DNA of 64,000 nt, from positions 1 through 64,000 of the forward strand of contig NZ_AP025467.1 in assembly GCF_024347355.1 (NCBI RefSeq). The letters run 5' to 3'. Source of the DNA: Vibrio chagasii. GTDB taxonomy: Bacteria; Pseudomonadota; Gammaproteobacteria; Enterobacterales; Vibrionaceae. The notes beneath the pieces are model-generated. The model was not told where the DNA came from and did no database searches. It saw nothing but the letters and a program-made list of their open reading frames with translations. Each line of letters begins with the position of its first letter. Within the stretch, counting starts at the first letter, position 1. Of this stretch, positions 55,061-62,544 are shown piece after piece. Position numbers and translations under genes: made by a program.

Positions 55061-55071
55061 AATCGTATAAC
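55061..55071 (+). repeat. Right terminal repeat of AlbA_2 cassette-like unit
   Basis: AATCGTATAAC, the exact reverse complement of 53632-53642. It begins directly after the AlbA_2 stop codon and repeat C follows. Confidence 0.65.
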
Positions 55072-55172
55072 AGATAAGGATTAAGCATTGCGTAGCCAAC
55101 GTTAAATCCCAAGTGTTGAACAAGCCCGAGCCTCTATATAAGTAAATTGTGCGATCTGCTTTAGAAGGGTGG
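55072..55172 (+). repeat. Intergenic repeat C, copy 1
   Basis: 101 bases matching 57183-57283 at 97 of 101 positions by eye. Contains GTTGAACAAGCC and a stem pairing GGATTAAGC with GTTAAATCC. Placed immediately after a gene in both copies. Confidence 0.8.
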
Positions 55173-55260
55173 CCAGCCTCAGTTTTTCATCAGGTTGGCT
55201 CAGCCATTGCAAGCAATGGGTACAGAGCGTTTTTAGCTAATCGCTGCCCCATAGTTACTT

Positions 55261-55535
55261 AGATCAAATACTCCACACATTTTAGGGGACGTTCGTTTTC
55301 CCTACCAGATCTAATCCGATGAATGAGATTCAGACCGAGCTTGCTTTGGCCATATGTAGGTTGAAAATCCTATTGCTCCGAAGCCGCCGGAGTTATACGG
55401 AAACTTTCGGCAATTTCTGAAGTTCACATCCTAGGCGCTTGGCCATACGGGCATTAGATTGAGCGTGAGTATATTTAGCGTTATGATTGGTCGAATAAAA
55501 TTACAGAAAAAAAACGTCTATGAAACGTTATGTGC
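55261..55535 (+). repeat. Intergenic repeat R, copy 2
   Basis: Second copy of the 53371-53638 block, ending in GTTATGT before the 55569 gene. A partial complement CACATAGC lies at the end of the TIR gene (near 57176), like the terminal repeats of the AlbA_2 unit but imperfect. Confidence 0.6.
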
Positions 55536-55568
55536 TTTTCGAAATCATCAAATTTAGGATAATGAAAA

Positions 55569-56015
55569 ATGTCAGAAAATCAGTCGATTAGTTTGGCTGA
55601 AGAATCTCCTTCAGTTCAAGCTCATTTAGCGATGTTGCAAAATGTTATACAGAGAATGGCATCAAATAGCTCTTCGTGTAAATCATGGTGTATTACTCTA
55701 GTTTCTGCTGTGCTTGTAATAGTTGCGGATAAAGGGAAACCAGATTATGCATGGATTGCATTATTACCTACGGTAATATTTTCCTGTTTAGATGCATATT
55801 ACTTGGCGTTAGAAAAGGGTTTTAGAGAGACTTACAATAAATTCGTCGAAAAACTACATAGTAAGTCGATTGTAAGTTCTGATTTATATGCAATAAAGCC
55901 ACAGGAGAATATGTCAAGACATCAAGTTGATGCAATGAAGTCAATTTCAGTTTGGGGTTTTTATATTCCATTAGTATTTATGATTTATATAACTAAAATA
56001 ATAGCAATTGGTTGA
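55569..56015 (+). CDS. Small membrane protein paired with TIR (copy 1)
   Basis: 148 residues, homologous to the 58649 gene. An N-terminal helical stretch (QAHLAMLQNVIQRMASNSSS) leads into two closely spaced membrane segments (CITLVSAVLVIVAD and WIALLPTVIFSCLDAYYLAL), an amphipathic helix with EKGFRETYNKFVEKL, and a third segment (VWGFYIPLVFMIYITKII). This layout resembles the small 2TM effector proteins seen beside nucleotide-signalling systems, but the exact family was not recognised. Its stop is overlapped by TTGA, the possible start of the TIR gene. Role inferred: a membrane effector or sensor of the module. Confidence 0.75.
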   Translation: MSENQSISLAEESPSVQAHLAMLQNVIQRMASNSSSCKSWCITLVSAVLVIVADKGKPDYAWIALLPTVIFSCLDAYYLALEKGFRETYNKFVEKLHSKSIVSSDLYAIKPQENMSRHQVDAMKSISVWGFYIPLVFMIYITKIIAIG

Positions 56016-56017
56016 TT

Positions 56018-57181
56018 ATGGCGGGTATTGTAAAAAGAAAATACGAGTCAGAAACAAGAAAATTACAAAAGTCATTTACACGACCTTTGAATTTAATCTC
56101 AGAGGCACTACCTGCTGAATATGATAAATATGTGTTGTTAAAGTTATTTAAAGAATTATTCCCACTAATGTGGGATAGCTTAAACAAAAGATATGAACAA
56201 TATGAAAGCAAGGATAAGTTCCTAGCTAAAGTCGGTAAGAAAAAAAGATATTATCATGATAAGCCTGATGTTTTTTTCTTCAAGTTGCTTAAAGTTAAAC
56301 ATATGATTTCACAAGGCCAACTTGCAGCACATAAGAAAAAATTTAACGAAAATAATGCTCAACTGGCGTATCAATTACTACTGAATAAAGCAAATAATAA
56401 AGTAAAGTCGCATGAGAATAAAATAGCATCTATAAATAGAGATCTACAAATAGTAGATCCGTTATATATTGATGCATTTTTATCTGCTTATCATAAAAGA
56501 GGAATAACAATTCAAGGGAAAGTTGAAATATTTAATGAGCTTAAAAAATATAACACTCTTAAAGTCATAGAGTTTTTTCAGAAGCTAAACGATAGTGAAC
56601 GAAACAACCAAGTTAGGAGGATGGCATTTGAGCATCTTCAAAAACTTGGGGCTTCAGTGAGACTAAGAAAAAATTTTAAGGGCAAAGTTAAATCATATAA
56701 TACAGAGACAGACCAGTTTATTGTTTCTCCAGAAGATTTGTATCAAAGATTAGAGTCAAATACTATACAAAATAAAAAGAAGTTCCATGTGTTCATCTCG
56801 CATAGTTATAAAGACTCTGATTTAGTAAGGCAGGTTAAGTCGTGCCTTAATAACCATGACTTAAGTGTATACTGTGACTGGACTAGTGATAATGATTTTT
56901 TGAAGCGAAATCTAGTAAGTGACTACACCAAAATGGTGTTAAAAAAGCGAATTGAACAATCAAGGTGTATTGTATTTCTGCAAACAAAAAATTCCGTGAA
57001 TACTGATAATTCATTTACATCACCTTGGATATCATTGGAAATTGAACATGCATTATTAGTCGGTAAGCCAATATATAGTTTAAACTTCACCAACGATAGC
57101 AATATATTTAAACAAGTGAAATATTATATTAATAACGGTATTAAAATTGATGATGCCGAAGTCAATAAAATACTCACATAG
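56018..57181 (+). CDS. TIR-domain protein with unique N-terminal domain
   Basis: 387 residues from ATG at 56018 (TTG at 56012 overlapping the previous stop is an alternative). The TIR domain fills residues 255-387: KFHVFISHSYKDSDLVRQ, then TDCDWTSDNDF-like VYCDWTSDNDFLKRN, and SPWISLEIEHALL with Glu341 in the catalytic position. The N-terminal 250 residues are helical and basic, with IEFFQKLNDSERNNQVRR; no family recognised. The gene is much more AT-rich than its neighbours, suggesting recent transfer. Predicted NADase effector or signal producer; the membrane protein upstream is its likely partner. Confidence 0.82.
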   Translation: MAGIVKRKYESETRKLQKSFTRPLNLISEALPAEYDKYVLLKLFKELFPLMWDSLNKRYEQYESKDKFLAKVGKKKRYYHDKPDVFFFKLLKVKHMISQGQLAAHKKKFNENNAQLAYQLLLNKANNKVKSHENKIASINRDLQIVDPLYIDAFLSAYHKRGITIQGKVEIFNELKKYNTLKVIEFFQKLNDSERNNQVRRMAFEHLQKLGASVRLRKNFKGKVKSYNTETDQFIVSPEDLYQRLESNTIQNKKKFHVFISHSYKDSDLVRQVKSCLNNHDLSVYCDWTSDNDFLKRNLVSDYTKMVLKKRIEQSRCIVFLQTKNSVNTDNSFTSPWISLEIEHALLVGKPIYSLNFTNDSNIFKQVKYYINNGIKIDDAEVNKILT

Positions 57182-57182
57182 C

Positions 57183-57283
57183 AGGTAAGGATTAAGCGTT
57201 GCGTAGCCAACGTTAAATCCCAAGTGTTGAACAAGCCTGAGCCTCTATATAAGTAAATTGTGCGATCTGCTCTAGAAGGGTGG
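57183..57283 (+). repeat. Intergenic repeat C, copy 2
   Basis: See 55072-55172. Begins one base after the TIR gene stop codon and runs directly into repeat D. Confidence 0.8.
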
Positions 57284-57294
57284 CGGCCTTGATA

Positions 57295-57448
57295 CTTTTC
57301 TCAATGATAGCGCGGTATTCAAAAGGCAGAGGTTTCGATACGAATCTGATACGACCTGCACGTCAGTTTTGCTATTTGCCATACCTCTAGTTATTTATGA
57401 CACGCTAATGTTCGATTTTCCGAAAATGATTTCTGTCCATACTCGTGT
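57295..57448 (+). repeat. Intergenic repeat D, copy 1
   Basis: About 154 bases shared with 59799-59953, including TTTGCCATACCTCTAGTTAT and CAAAAGGCAGAGG. A shorter third copy is at 61079-61150. Confidence 0.75.
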
Positions 57449-57772
57449 CAGGCCGCTCTGTTCTGGCACGTTCATGCCCCATTATTTGGTAGACCTTCAC
57501 TCATTCACATCCTGTTAATGGGACTTTGCCCTACAAGAAGTTATCCATTCTTCGGATGCTGTTCGTCGTTAATCCCCGTGTTGTATCACGGGGGTAAATT
57601 CGACGGTTCAATAGTGTTCTCATCTCTGCTCTTACGACTACCAACATATTGCAGCCCATTTAAAATTTATAAACGAATACTTAATTAAGCAACCCCTTGA
57701 CTATGACGTATCTACCCCCATATAAGGGATGATATACAGACAATTGCACAACCAATTTACTAAGGAGGTCTC
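57449..57772. other. Intergenic region upstream of the TIR-TM-TIR unit
   Basis: About 320 bases. A hairpin CCCCGTG/CACGGGG is at 57574-57593. A Shine-Dalgarno AAGGAGG lies before the 57773 gene. No other gene. Confidence 0.45.
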
Positions 57773-58633
57773 ATGTTTAAAGGTTATGATATTACAACTA
57801 ACAATACCGTGGCAGTAGATTTAGTTGAACGTTTTTGTCATAGCGGTATACATTTAGGACAAAGTTTAAATTCATTTGTCAAAGACTCAGAGTTACAAAT
57901 CCACGCAGAGCTTGATGACTTCTATTTTAAGGAAGGTATTTTGGATGGCGACTTGCTTCAAAAATCTTGGTTTCCATTTATCGAAAAGTCTCATATCTTC
58001 CTGTCTCACTCCCACAAAGACAAAGTAATCGCCGAACAATTTGCATATATATGCAATACTATGTTGGATGTAAATGTGTTTATAGATTCACAAGTTTGGG
58101 GCTATGCAGACGATCTGTTGAGAAAGATAGATAACAAGTTTTGTTATCAAAGCGATACTGGAACATACTCTTATGAAGCTAGGAATAAAACTACTAGTAA
58201 TATTTATTTAATGCTTCAAAACTCTTTAAACTGCATGATTGATAGATCTGAATGTCTGTTGTTTTTGAACACCCAAAATACGCTTGAAGACTTTAATACA
58301 AACGGCGAGATCGACCAACGAACGTCGTCACCCTGGGTTATGAGCGAGTTACAATTTAGCTCTCTAGTTCGTAGACGTGAACACCCTCTTGCCAACAGAG
58401 CAAAAGATCTAACAGAGAGTCAATTTAACAAATCGATAAATGCTTCTGATTCTAATACCTTTGAAGTCTCATATAAGGTGTCTACTGATCATCTTAAAAA
58501 ACACAATTATAACGTTATATATAATTGGTTATATCATTGCGTCGAACAAGATTTAAAAGGTTTTGACGCTTTAACAGCCCTATATCAAGAAAGCTTCACT
58601 GATAACTTACAGAGATTGCAAGTAACACAATAA
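57773..58633 (+). CDS. TIR-like protein
   Basis: 286 residues. The TIR-like domain lies at residues 75-200: HIFLSHSHKDKVIAEQFA, then VNVFIDSQVWGYADDLLRK and SSPWVMSELQFSSLVRR with Glu192. The 70 N-terminal residues are a small helical domain with no match. The end contains a helical KKHNYNVIYNWLYHCVEQ. The catalytic region shares the SPWxxxE form with the 56018 TIR protein, so the two are related. First gene of a three-gene unit with the 58649 and 59049 genes, sixteen and two bases apart. Confidence 0.75.
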   Translation: MFKGYDITTNNTVAVDLVERFCHSGIHLGQSLNSFVKDSELQIHAELDDFYFKEGILDGDLLQKSWFPFIEKSHIFLSHSHKDKVIAEQFAYICNTMLDVNVFIDSQVWGYADDLLRKIDNKFCYQSDTGTYSYEARNKTTSNIYLMLQNSLNCMIDRSECLLFLNTQNTLEDFNTNGEIDQRTSSPWVMSELQFSSLVRRREHPLANRAKDLTESQFNKSINASDSNTFEVSYKVSTDHLKKHNYNVIYNWLYHCVEQDLKGFDALTALYQESFTDNLQRLQVTQ

Positions 58634-58648
58634 ATAGAAGGAACCAGT

Positions 58649-59047
58649 ATGGAAAGTAAAATTGCACACCTCCAGTTTATCCAAGGTGTAATCACGAGGA
58701 TGAATAGCAACTCTTTCTTAATAAAAGGTTGGACGATAACTTTAATAGCTGCCCTGTTAGCTCTTTCAGCAGATAACAACCCTCAATTGTTTGTTCCTAG
58801 CTACATAGTTGGACCTATCTTTTGGTTCCTTGATGGTTTTTTTCTTTCTCAAGAAAGAAAGTTCAGAGGACTATACGACCACGTACGTCGCTTGGATGAA
58901 GCAGATATTGATTTCAGTATGAATCCAGCAGCCTATAACACTCGTACTAGCAGTTGGTTGTCAGGTATATTTTCGGACACACTTGTCTTTTTCTACTTGC
59001 CATTGATCGCAATCGTATATCAAGTATCTTGTGTAATTGGGGCATAG
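58649..59047 (+). CDS. Small membrane protein paired with TIR (copy 2)
   Basis: 132 residues, homologous to the 55569 product: QFIQGVITRMNSNSFLIKGW aligns with QNVIQRMASNSSSCKSW, followed by TLIAALLALSADN, a second segment, FLSQERKFRGLYDHV and a third segment (LVFFYLPLIAIVYQVSCVI). AAGGAACC before the ATG. It lies between two TIR-type genes and its stop overlaps the start of the second by one base offset. Confidence 0.75.
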   Translation: MESKIAHLQFIQGVITRMNSNSFLIKGWTITLIAALLALSADNNPQLFVPSYIVGPIFWFLDGFFLSQERKFRGLYDHVRRLDEADIDFSMNPAAYNTRTSSWLSGIFSDTLVFFYLPLIAIVYQVSCVIGA

Positions 59048-59048
59048 A

Positions 59049-59780
59049 ATGGCTAGAAAAATTTTTATATCTTACAAATACGCCGATGCAGATGTCGCTC
59101 CGTTAAACCTAGGGTTATTAGACTTTGAGCCTACTACAGCTAGACGTTATGTCGATGTTTTACAGAGTAATTTGAGTATTTTCGACCACATAAATAAAGG
59201 TGAAAAAGACGACGAGGACCTTAGTGACTTTAAAGACTCAACTATTCGATCAAAGCTAAGAGACAAGATTTTCGATAGTAGCATCACAATTGTTCTCATA
59301 ACAAAAGGGATGAAATCGTCATTCCAGAAAGAGTCTGAACAATGGATACCTTGGGAAATCTCATACTCGCTAAGAGAGTCAACCCGAGGCTTTAAAACTA
59401 GTAGACCGAACGCTATATTAGCTGTGGTTATTCCCGATAGAATGGGATCATACGATTACTTTATCCAAAATGGCAGTTGTATTCAGTGTAACTGTAGAAT
59501 TTTGCGTACCGATACACTTTTTGAAGTCTTGAGAAAAAACATGTTTAATCAAAAATTACCTGAATTGAGTAATTGCGATAGTAATGTGCATACTGGCCAA
59601 TCAGTCTATCTCGGCGAGCCATCCTATATTAAAGTGGTTAAGTGGAATGACTTTATCGCCGATATCGATGGTAACCTCGACTTAGCGCTTAAGCTCAGAG
59701 ACAACATTGACAGCTACAACATTACAAAGACAGTAACTACCTCAGATAGTATGGCGTCAATGAATTTATTCGGTCGATGA
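59049..59780 (+). CDS. DUF1863 (ThsB-like) TIR protein
   Basis: 243 residues from ATG at 59049, with GGGG nine bases upstream. The DUF1863/MTH538 TIR-like core is clear: RKIFISYKYADADVAPLN, then STIRSKLRDKIFDSSITIVL, ITKGMK and WIPWEISYSLRES with Glu103, then AILAVVIPDRMGSYDYF. ThsB proteins of Thoeris systems belong to this family and make NAD-derived signals for a ThsA effector. No ThsA (SIR2/SLOG or Macro effector) is seen here, so the membrane protein upstream is the candidate effector. Function inferred from the family. Confidence 0.8.
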   Translation: MARKIFISYKYADADVAPLNLGLLDFEPTTARRYVDVLQSNLSIFDHINKGEKDDEDLSDFKDSTIRSKLRDKIFDSSITIVLITKGMKSSFQKESEQWIPWEISYSLRESTRGFKTSRPNAILAVVIPDRMGSYDYFIQNGSCIQCNCRILRTDTLFEVLRKNMFNQKLPELSNCDSNVHTGQSVYLGEPSYIKVVKWNDFIADIDGNLDLALKLRDNIDSYNITKTVTTSDSMASMNLFGR

Positions 59781-59798
59781 TAATATTTAATTGAAGTT

Positions 59799-59953
59799 CT
59801 TTTCTCAATGCAAGCGCGGTCTTCAAAAGGCAGAGGTCTCGACACATCATCCGGTGCGTACTGCACATCACTTTTGCTATTTGCCATACCTCTAGTTATT
59901 CATGACTTGCTAATGTAAGGTTTTTTGAAACTCATTTATGTCCAAAGACGTGT
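59799..59953 (+). repeat. Intergenic repeat D, copy 2
   Basis: Matches 57295-57448 with several small insertions, beginning CTTTTCTCAATG in both. Confidence 0.75.
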
Positions 59954-60210
59954 TTAGTGCTCATGGAACCATTATCAGATTTATTTGTGAAACAAGATGA
60001 TTCCCAATTGTGTAACAGGTTGTTGGACAAACTCTGATCTGACAGTTACCCATTTTTGACTCGGTGCCAGTCAGATTTAATATGGGCTAGATTTTTTAAG
60101 CCCAGATTGTGTTCCCATCTTCCAGCTAGCTATTTCAGTTAGTACAGTTCTGCCCCATTCGCTTTTTATGCTATGATGTTCGATAATTTTAAAGTAGATC
60201 AGGAACTAAA
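59954..60210. other. Intergenic region
   Basis: About 257 bases. Contains a TTGACT-like element and a TATGCTATGATG stretch, a plausible promoter for the 60211 gene. Nothing else. Confidence 0.4.
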
Positions 60211-60651
60211 GTGAGAAAGAGTACGATTAGATTTGTTGGAGTCATTGGGGTGGTATCTTCATTAGTTGGCTGTTTTGGTAATGAAGTGGTTGATCTTTCT
60301 AAAGAGCAATTAGTCGAAGTTATGCAACTTCAGGGTAAAAATATAGGTTGTTACTATTACGGTGAATACTCTAGTGATTTAGGAACCCCTATTATGGGAC
60401 TTGAGCATAGAAACTATGCGGATAGGTTTACTTCCATATTAACCCAATGGGCTAACCAACATGGTAAAGATACTTCTAAGATCACTAGTATTGATGCTGC
60501 ATTGAAATCAGCTATGCTCCAAGATATTGAAACTGCAAAAAGGAAAGGAATATCTTTAACTCAAAGCAAAGAGTTCAAAGAGGGTATCGGTGATTGTAGA
60601 GAGGTAAGGTTTGCTTCTAAACGTCTATTCGCTAGGTTAGGTATGGAATAA
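60211..60651 (+). CDS. Putative lipoprotein
   Basis: 146 residues with a signal peptide and lipobox (VVSSLVGCFGN). GTG start at 60211 with AGGAAC upstream. The mature domain is helical with two more cysteines. Not recognised. Located between two copies of repeat D, so it belongs to the mosaic island. It precedes another lipoprotein gene. Confidence 0.6.
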   Translation: MRKSTIRFVGVIGVVSSLVGCFGNEVVDLSKEQLVEVMQLQGKNIGCYYYGEYSSDLGTPIMGLEHRNYADRFTSILTQWANQHGKDTSKITSIDAALKSAMLQDIETAKRKGISLTQSKEFKEGIGDCREVRFASKRLFARLGME

Positions 60652-60694
60652 TATTTTATAGTTTATATTAATTTTTAAGGCGTAAGTTATTGCA

Positions 60695-60976
60695 ATGAAA
60701 GAGATTTTTTTTGGGTTATCGTTACTTACTCTAGCTGGGTGCTCAACAACGACAACAGGTCCTACTCCATCAGGAAAAGGCCAGTATGTAATGTCTAGAC
60801 AAGAGGGGGCTCTCCCGTCAGGTAGTGAGCCGCTACTACAGGAGGTATTAGAACAAGCTAATAATTTTTGTAAAAGTCTAGATAAAGAATTAGAAGTAAT
60901 AGACACCCACGAAAATCAGGGGCCATTTATTTTGGGAAATTATCCCAAGGCAACAATACGCTTTAAGTGTTTGTAG
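60695..60976 (+). CDS. Putative small lipoprotein
   Basis: 93 residues with signal peptide and lipobox (LSLLTLAGCSTT), a Thr/Gly-rich linker, then a small domain with two cysteines (NNFCKSLDKELEV, then IRFKCL). AAGG lies 14 bases before the ATG, a little far. Not recognised. Preceded by the 60211 lipoprotein gene. Confidence 0.6.
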   Translation: MKEIFFGLSLLTLAGCSTTTTGPTPSGKGQYVMSRQEGALPSGSEPLLQEVLEQANNFCKSLDKELEVIDTHENQGPFILGNYPKATIRFKCL

Positions 60977-61028
60977 TGTTAGTCAAGACAACGCGATTTT
61001 ACGTAATGCCGCTTAACACGAACTCAGC

Positions 61029-61075
61029 CAATACTTATCCGGTGCGATGTTAACCATCGCACTAGCTTTTCACAA
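61029..61075. repeat. Intergenic repeat A, copy 2, with hairpin
   Basis: Same 8-bp arms GTGCGATG/CATCGCAC as 52413-52459, spanning 61042-61062. Confidence 0.65.
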
Positions 61076-61078
61076 CAA

Positions 61079-61150
61079 CTTTGCCATACCTATGTATATT
61101 TGTGGTTTGCTAATTTAGCAAAAGCACTGACAAAGTTTTGTCCAAAAATG
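61079..61150 (+). repeat. Intergenic repeat D, partial copy 3
   Basis: TTTGCCATACCT then a diverged middle and GCTAAT; matches only part of the D block. Confidence 0.5.
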
Positions 61151-61240
61151 AGCTTTACTTTATTGTCTCCTGAAAGATCCTAGTTTTTGAGAAAAACCTA
61201 GATATTAGAAAAGTCATAACGTGCTCATACGAGAGGCCAA

Positions 61241-61399
61241 ATGATCAAATATACTGGCCGACATAAGAGCGCGAGAGCTAACAATGAAGCACTAAGCTGG
61301 TTGAAGTTAGCGTCATTAGATGCAACTTTCTTTAATAAACTTGTGAGAGATTTTAGGCTAGATGTTGTCACTCTTCGTTCAATGGCAAGTTCACGCTGA
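61241..61399 (+). CDS. Possible 52-residue protein
   Basis: GAGG five bases before ATG and a clean 52-codon frame; the product begins MIKYTGRHKSARANNEALSW and is basic and helical. Not recognised. It may be a small regulator or a fragment. Confidence 0.4.
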   Translation: MIKYTGRHKSARANNEALSWLKLASLDATFFNKLVRDFRLDVVTLRSMASSR

Positions 61400-62465
61400 G
61401 CTACGGTACATATTCCTGAGCCAACAGAACACAACATAGAGTGAGACAGATAGCCATAGTTAGTTACACTGTCACAGGTGTCTTCAGCTAAGATTCTTTG
61501 ACAATAGTATTGTACCGAAAAGCCACCCCTAGATTAAGTCTGAATGTCCATGAGATTGAGGATTTAAGCGGTTCAATTCTTAACATTTATAGTGAACAAA
61601 ATAATGCTGGTGGAGATGGGTCTATCATGATGAAAAGGTAATTAAGATTTCAAGATTAATGAGCTAATAACTAGGTTAATATAAAATAAAATATTACTTA
61701 ATTTTAAGTTATTATTGGAAGAAGATAATAGATTACCATATTAATTGAAAATGAAAAGACACAGCTAAAATAATTAAAGCATTATTATGACTTGTTTTAT
61801 AAAAGAAAGTGGCACAACTTCAGCTCCCGTGTATACCTTTAAAAGTCAACCAGGAATTAGCGGTATTGTCCTAGGTTTTGAAATGCACAACAGAATAAAA
61901 AACAATATGAATCAGTAGCTTGATGTGTTTCCTCTACATATAAAAAGACGTGATAATGAACAAGCAAGGTTGAACTACTGTAGTATAGATCTTGTGTCTC
62001 ACGAGTATACAATTATATTTAAAATGCTAAGAACTGAAAAGCACCAATTTAAATTACAACTGAATAAACATGTCCATAATATATATTAGAAATCACTATA
62101 TTAATTAATATAGAAAGATTTGATATAAAGAAGAGGTAAATGTTATTTCGTAGCTATAGACCTAAATTATTATATACAATAAGTATGACTCTATTTGGCC
62201 AGCCTTTTTAATTGAACTTTGTTGTACATCATTTCTATCAAGAGCAATTCAATCCATACCTAAATAACTTTCATTAATCCCGCTAAAAATACCAGCCAAT
62301 AGTACAATCTGATTGGCAATGAACATATCCGCCCAAACCATACATTTGACCAGTGCATTATTCGCTAATTGAGTGGTATAGCACGGGGAAGCGCTGGTGC
62401 ATGAAGAAAGACATAATATGCTTCAACACGAATAGCAAAAGTACTGTATTTATATCCAAGTTTAG
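61400..62465. other. AT-rich gene-poor region
   Basis: About 1.07 kb with very frequent stop codons in all frames. A 43-codon frame at 61787-61918 (product begins MTCFIKESGTTS) lacks a ribosome site and is listed here only. Looks like decayed sequence or an AT-rich spacer that H-NS would bind. Confidence 0.45.
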
Positions 62466-62499
62466 ATTTCATGTTATAATTACAGTTATAACATGAAAT
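62466..62499. promoter_or_regulatory. 14-bp inverted repeat with 6-bp spacer upstream of the recombinase
   Basis: Perfect arms ATTTCATGTTATAA (62466-62479) and TTATAACATGAAAT (62486-62499) flank TTACAG. The geometry matches a tyrosine recombinase core site; an operator is the alternative. Confidence 0.6.
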
Positions 62500-62544
62500 A
62501 ATCACGAGTGAGTGACACTGTCACAAGTAAAAAGGTTTCAATGT

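Noticed and set aside
51567..59780. CRISPR array or CBASS operon in the repeat-rich island
   Set aside because: The repeats are long, irregularly spaced and few, with no short uniform repeat-spacer pattern and no cyclase gene or Cas gene.
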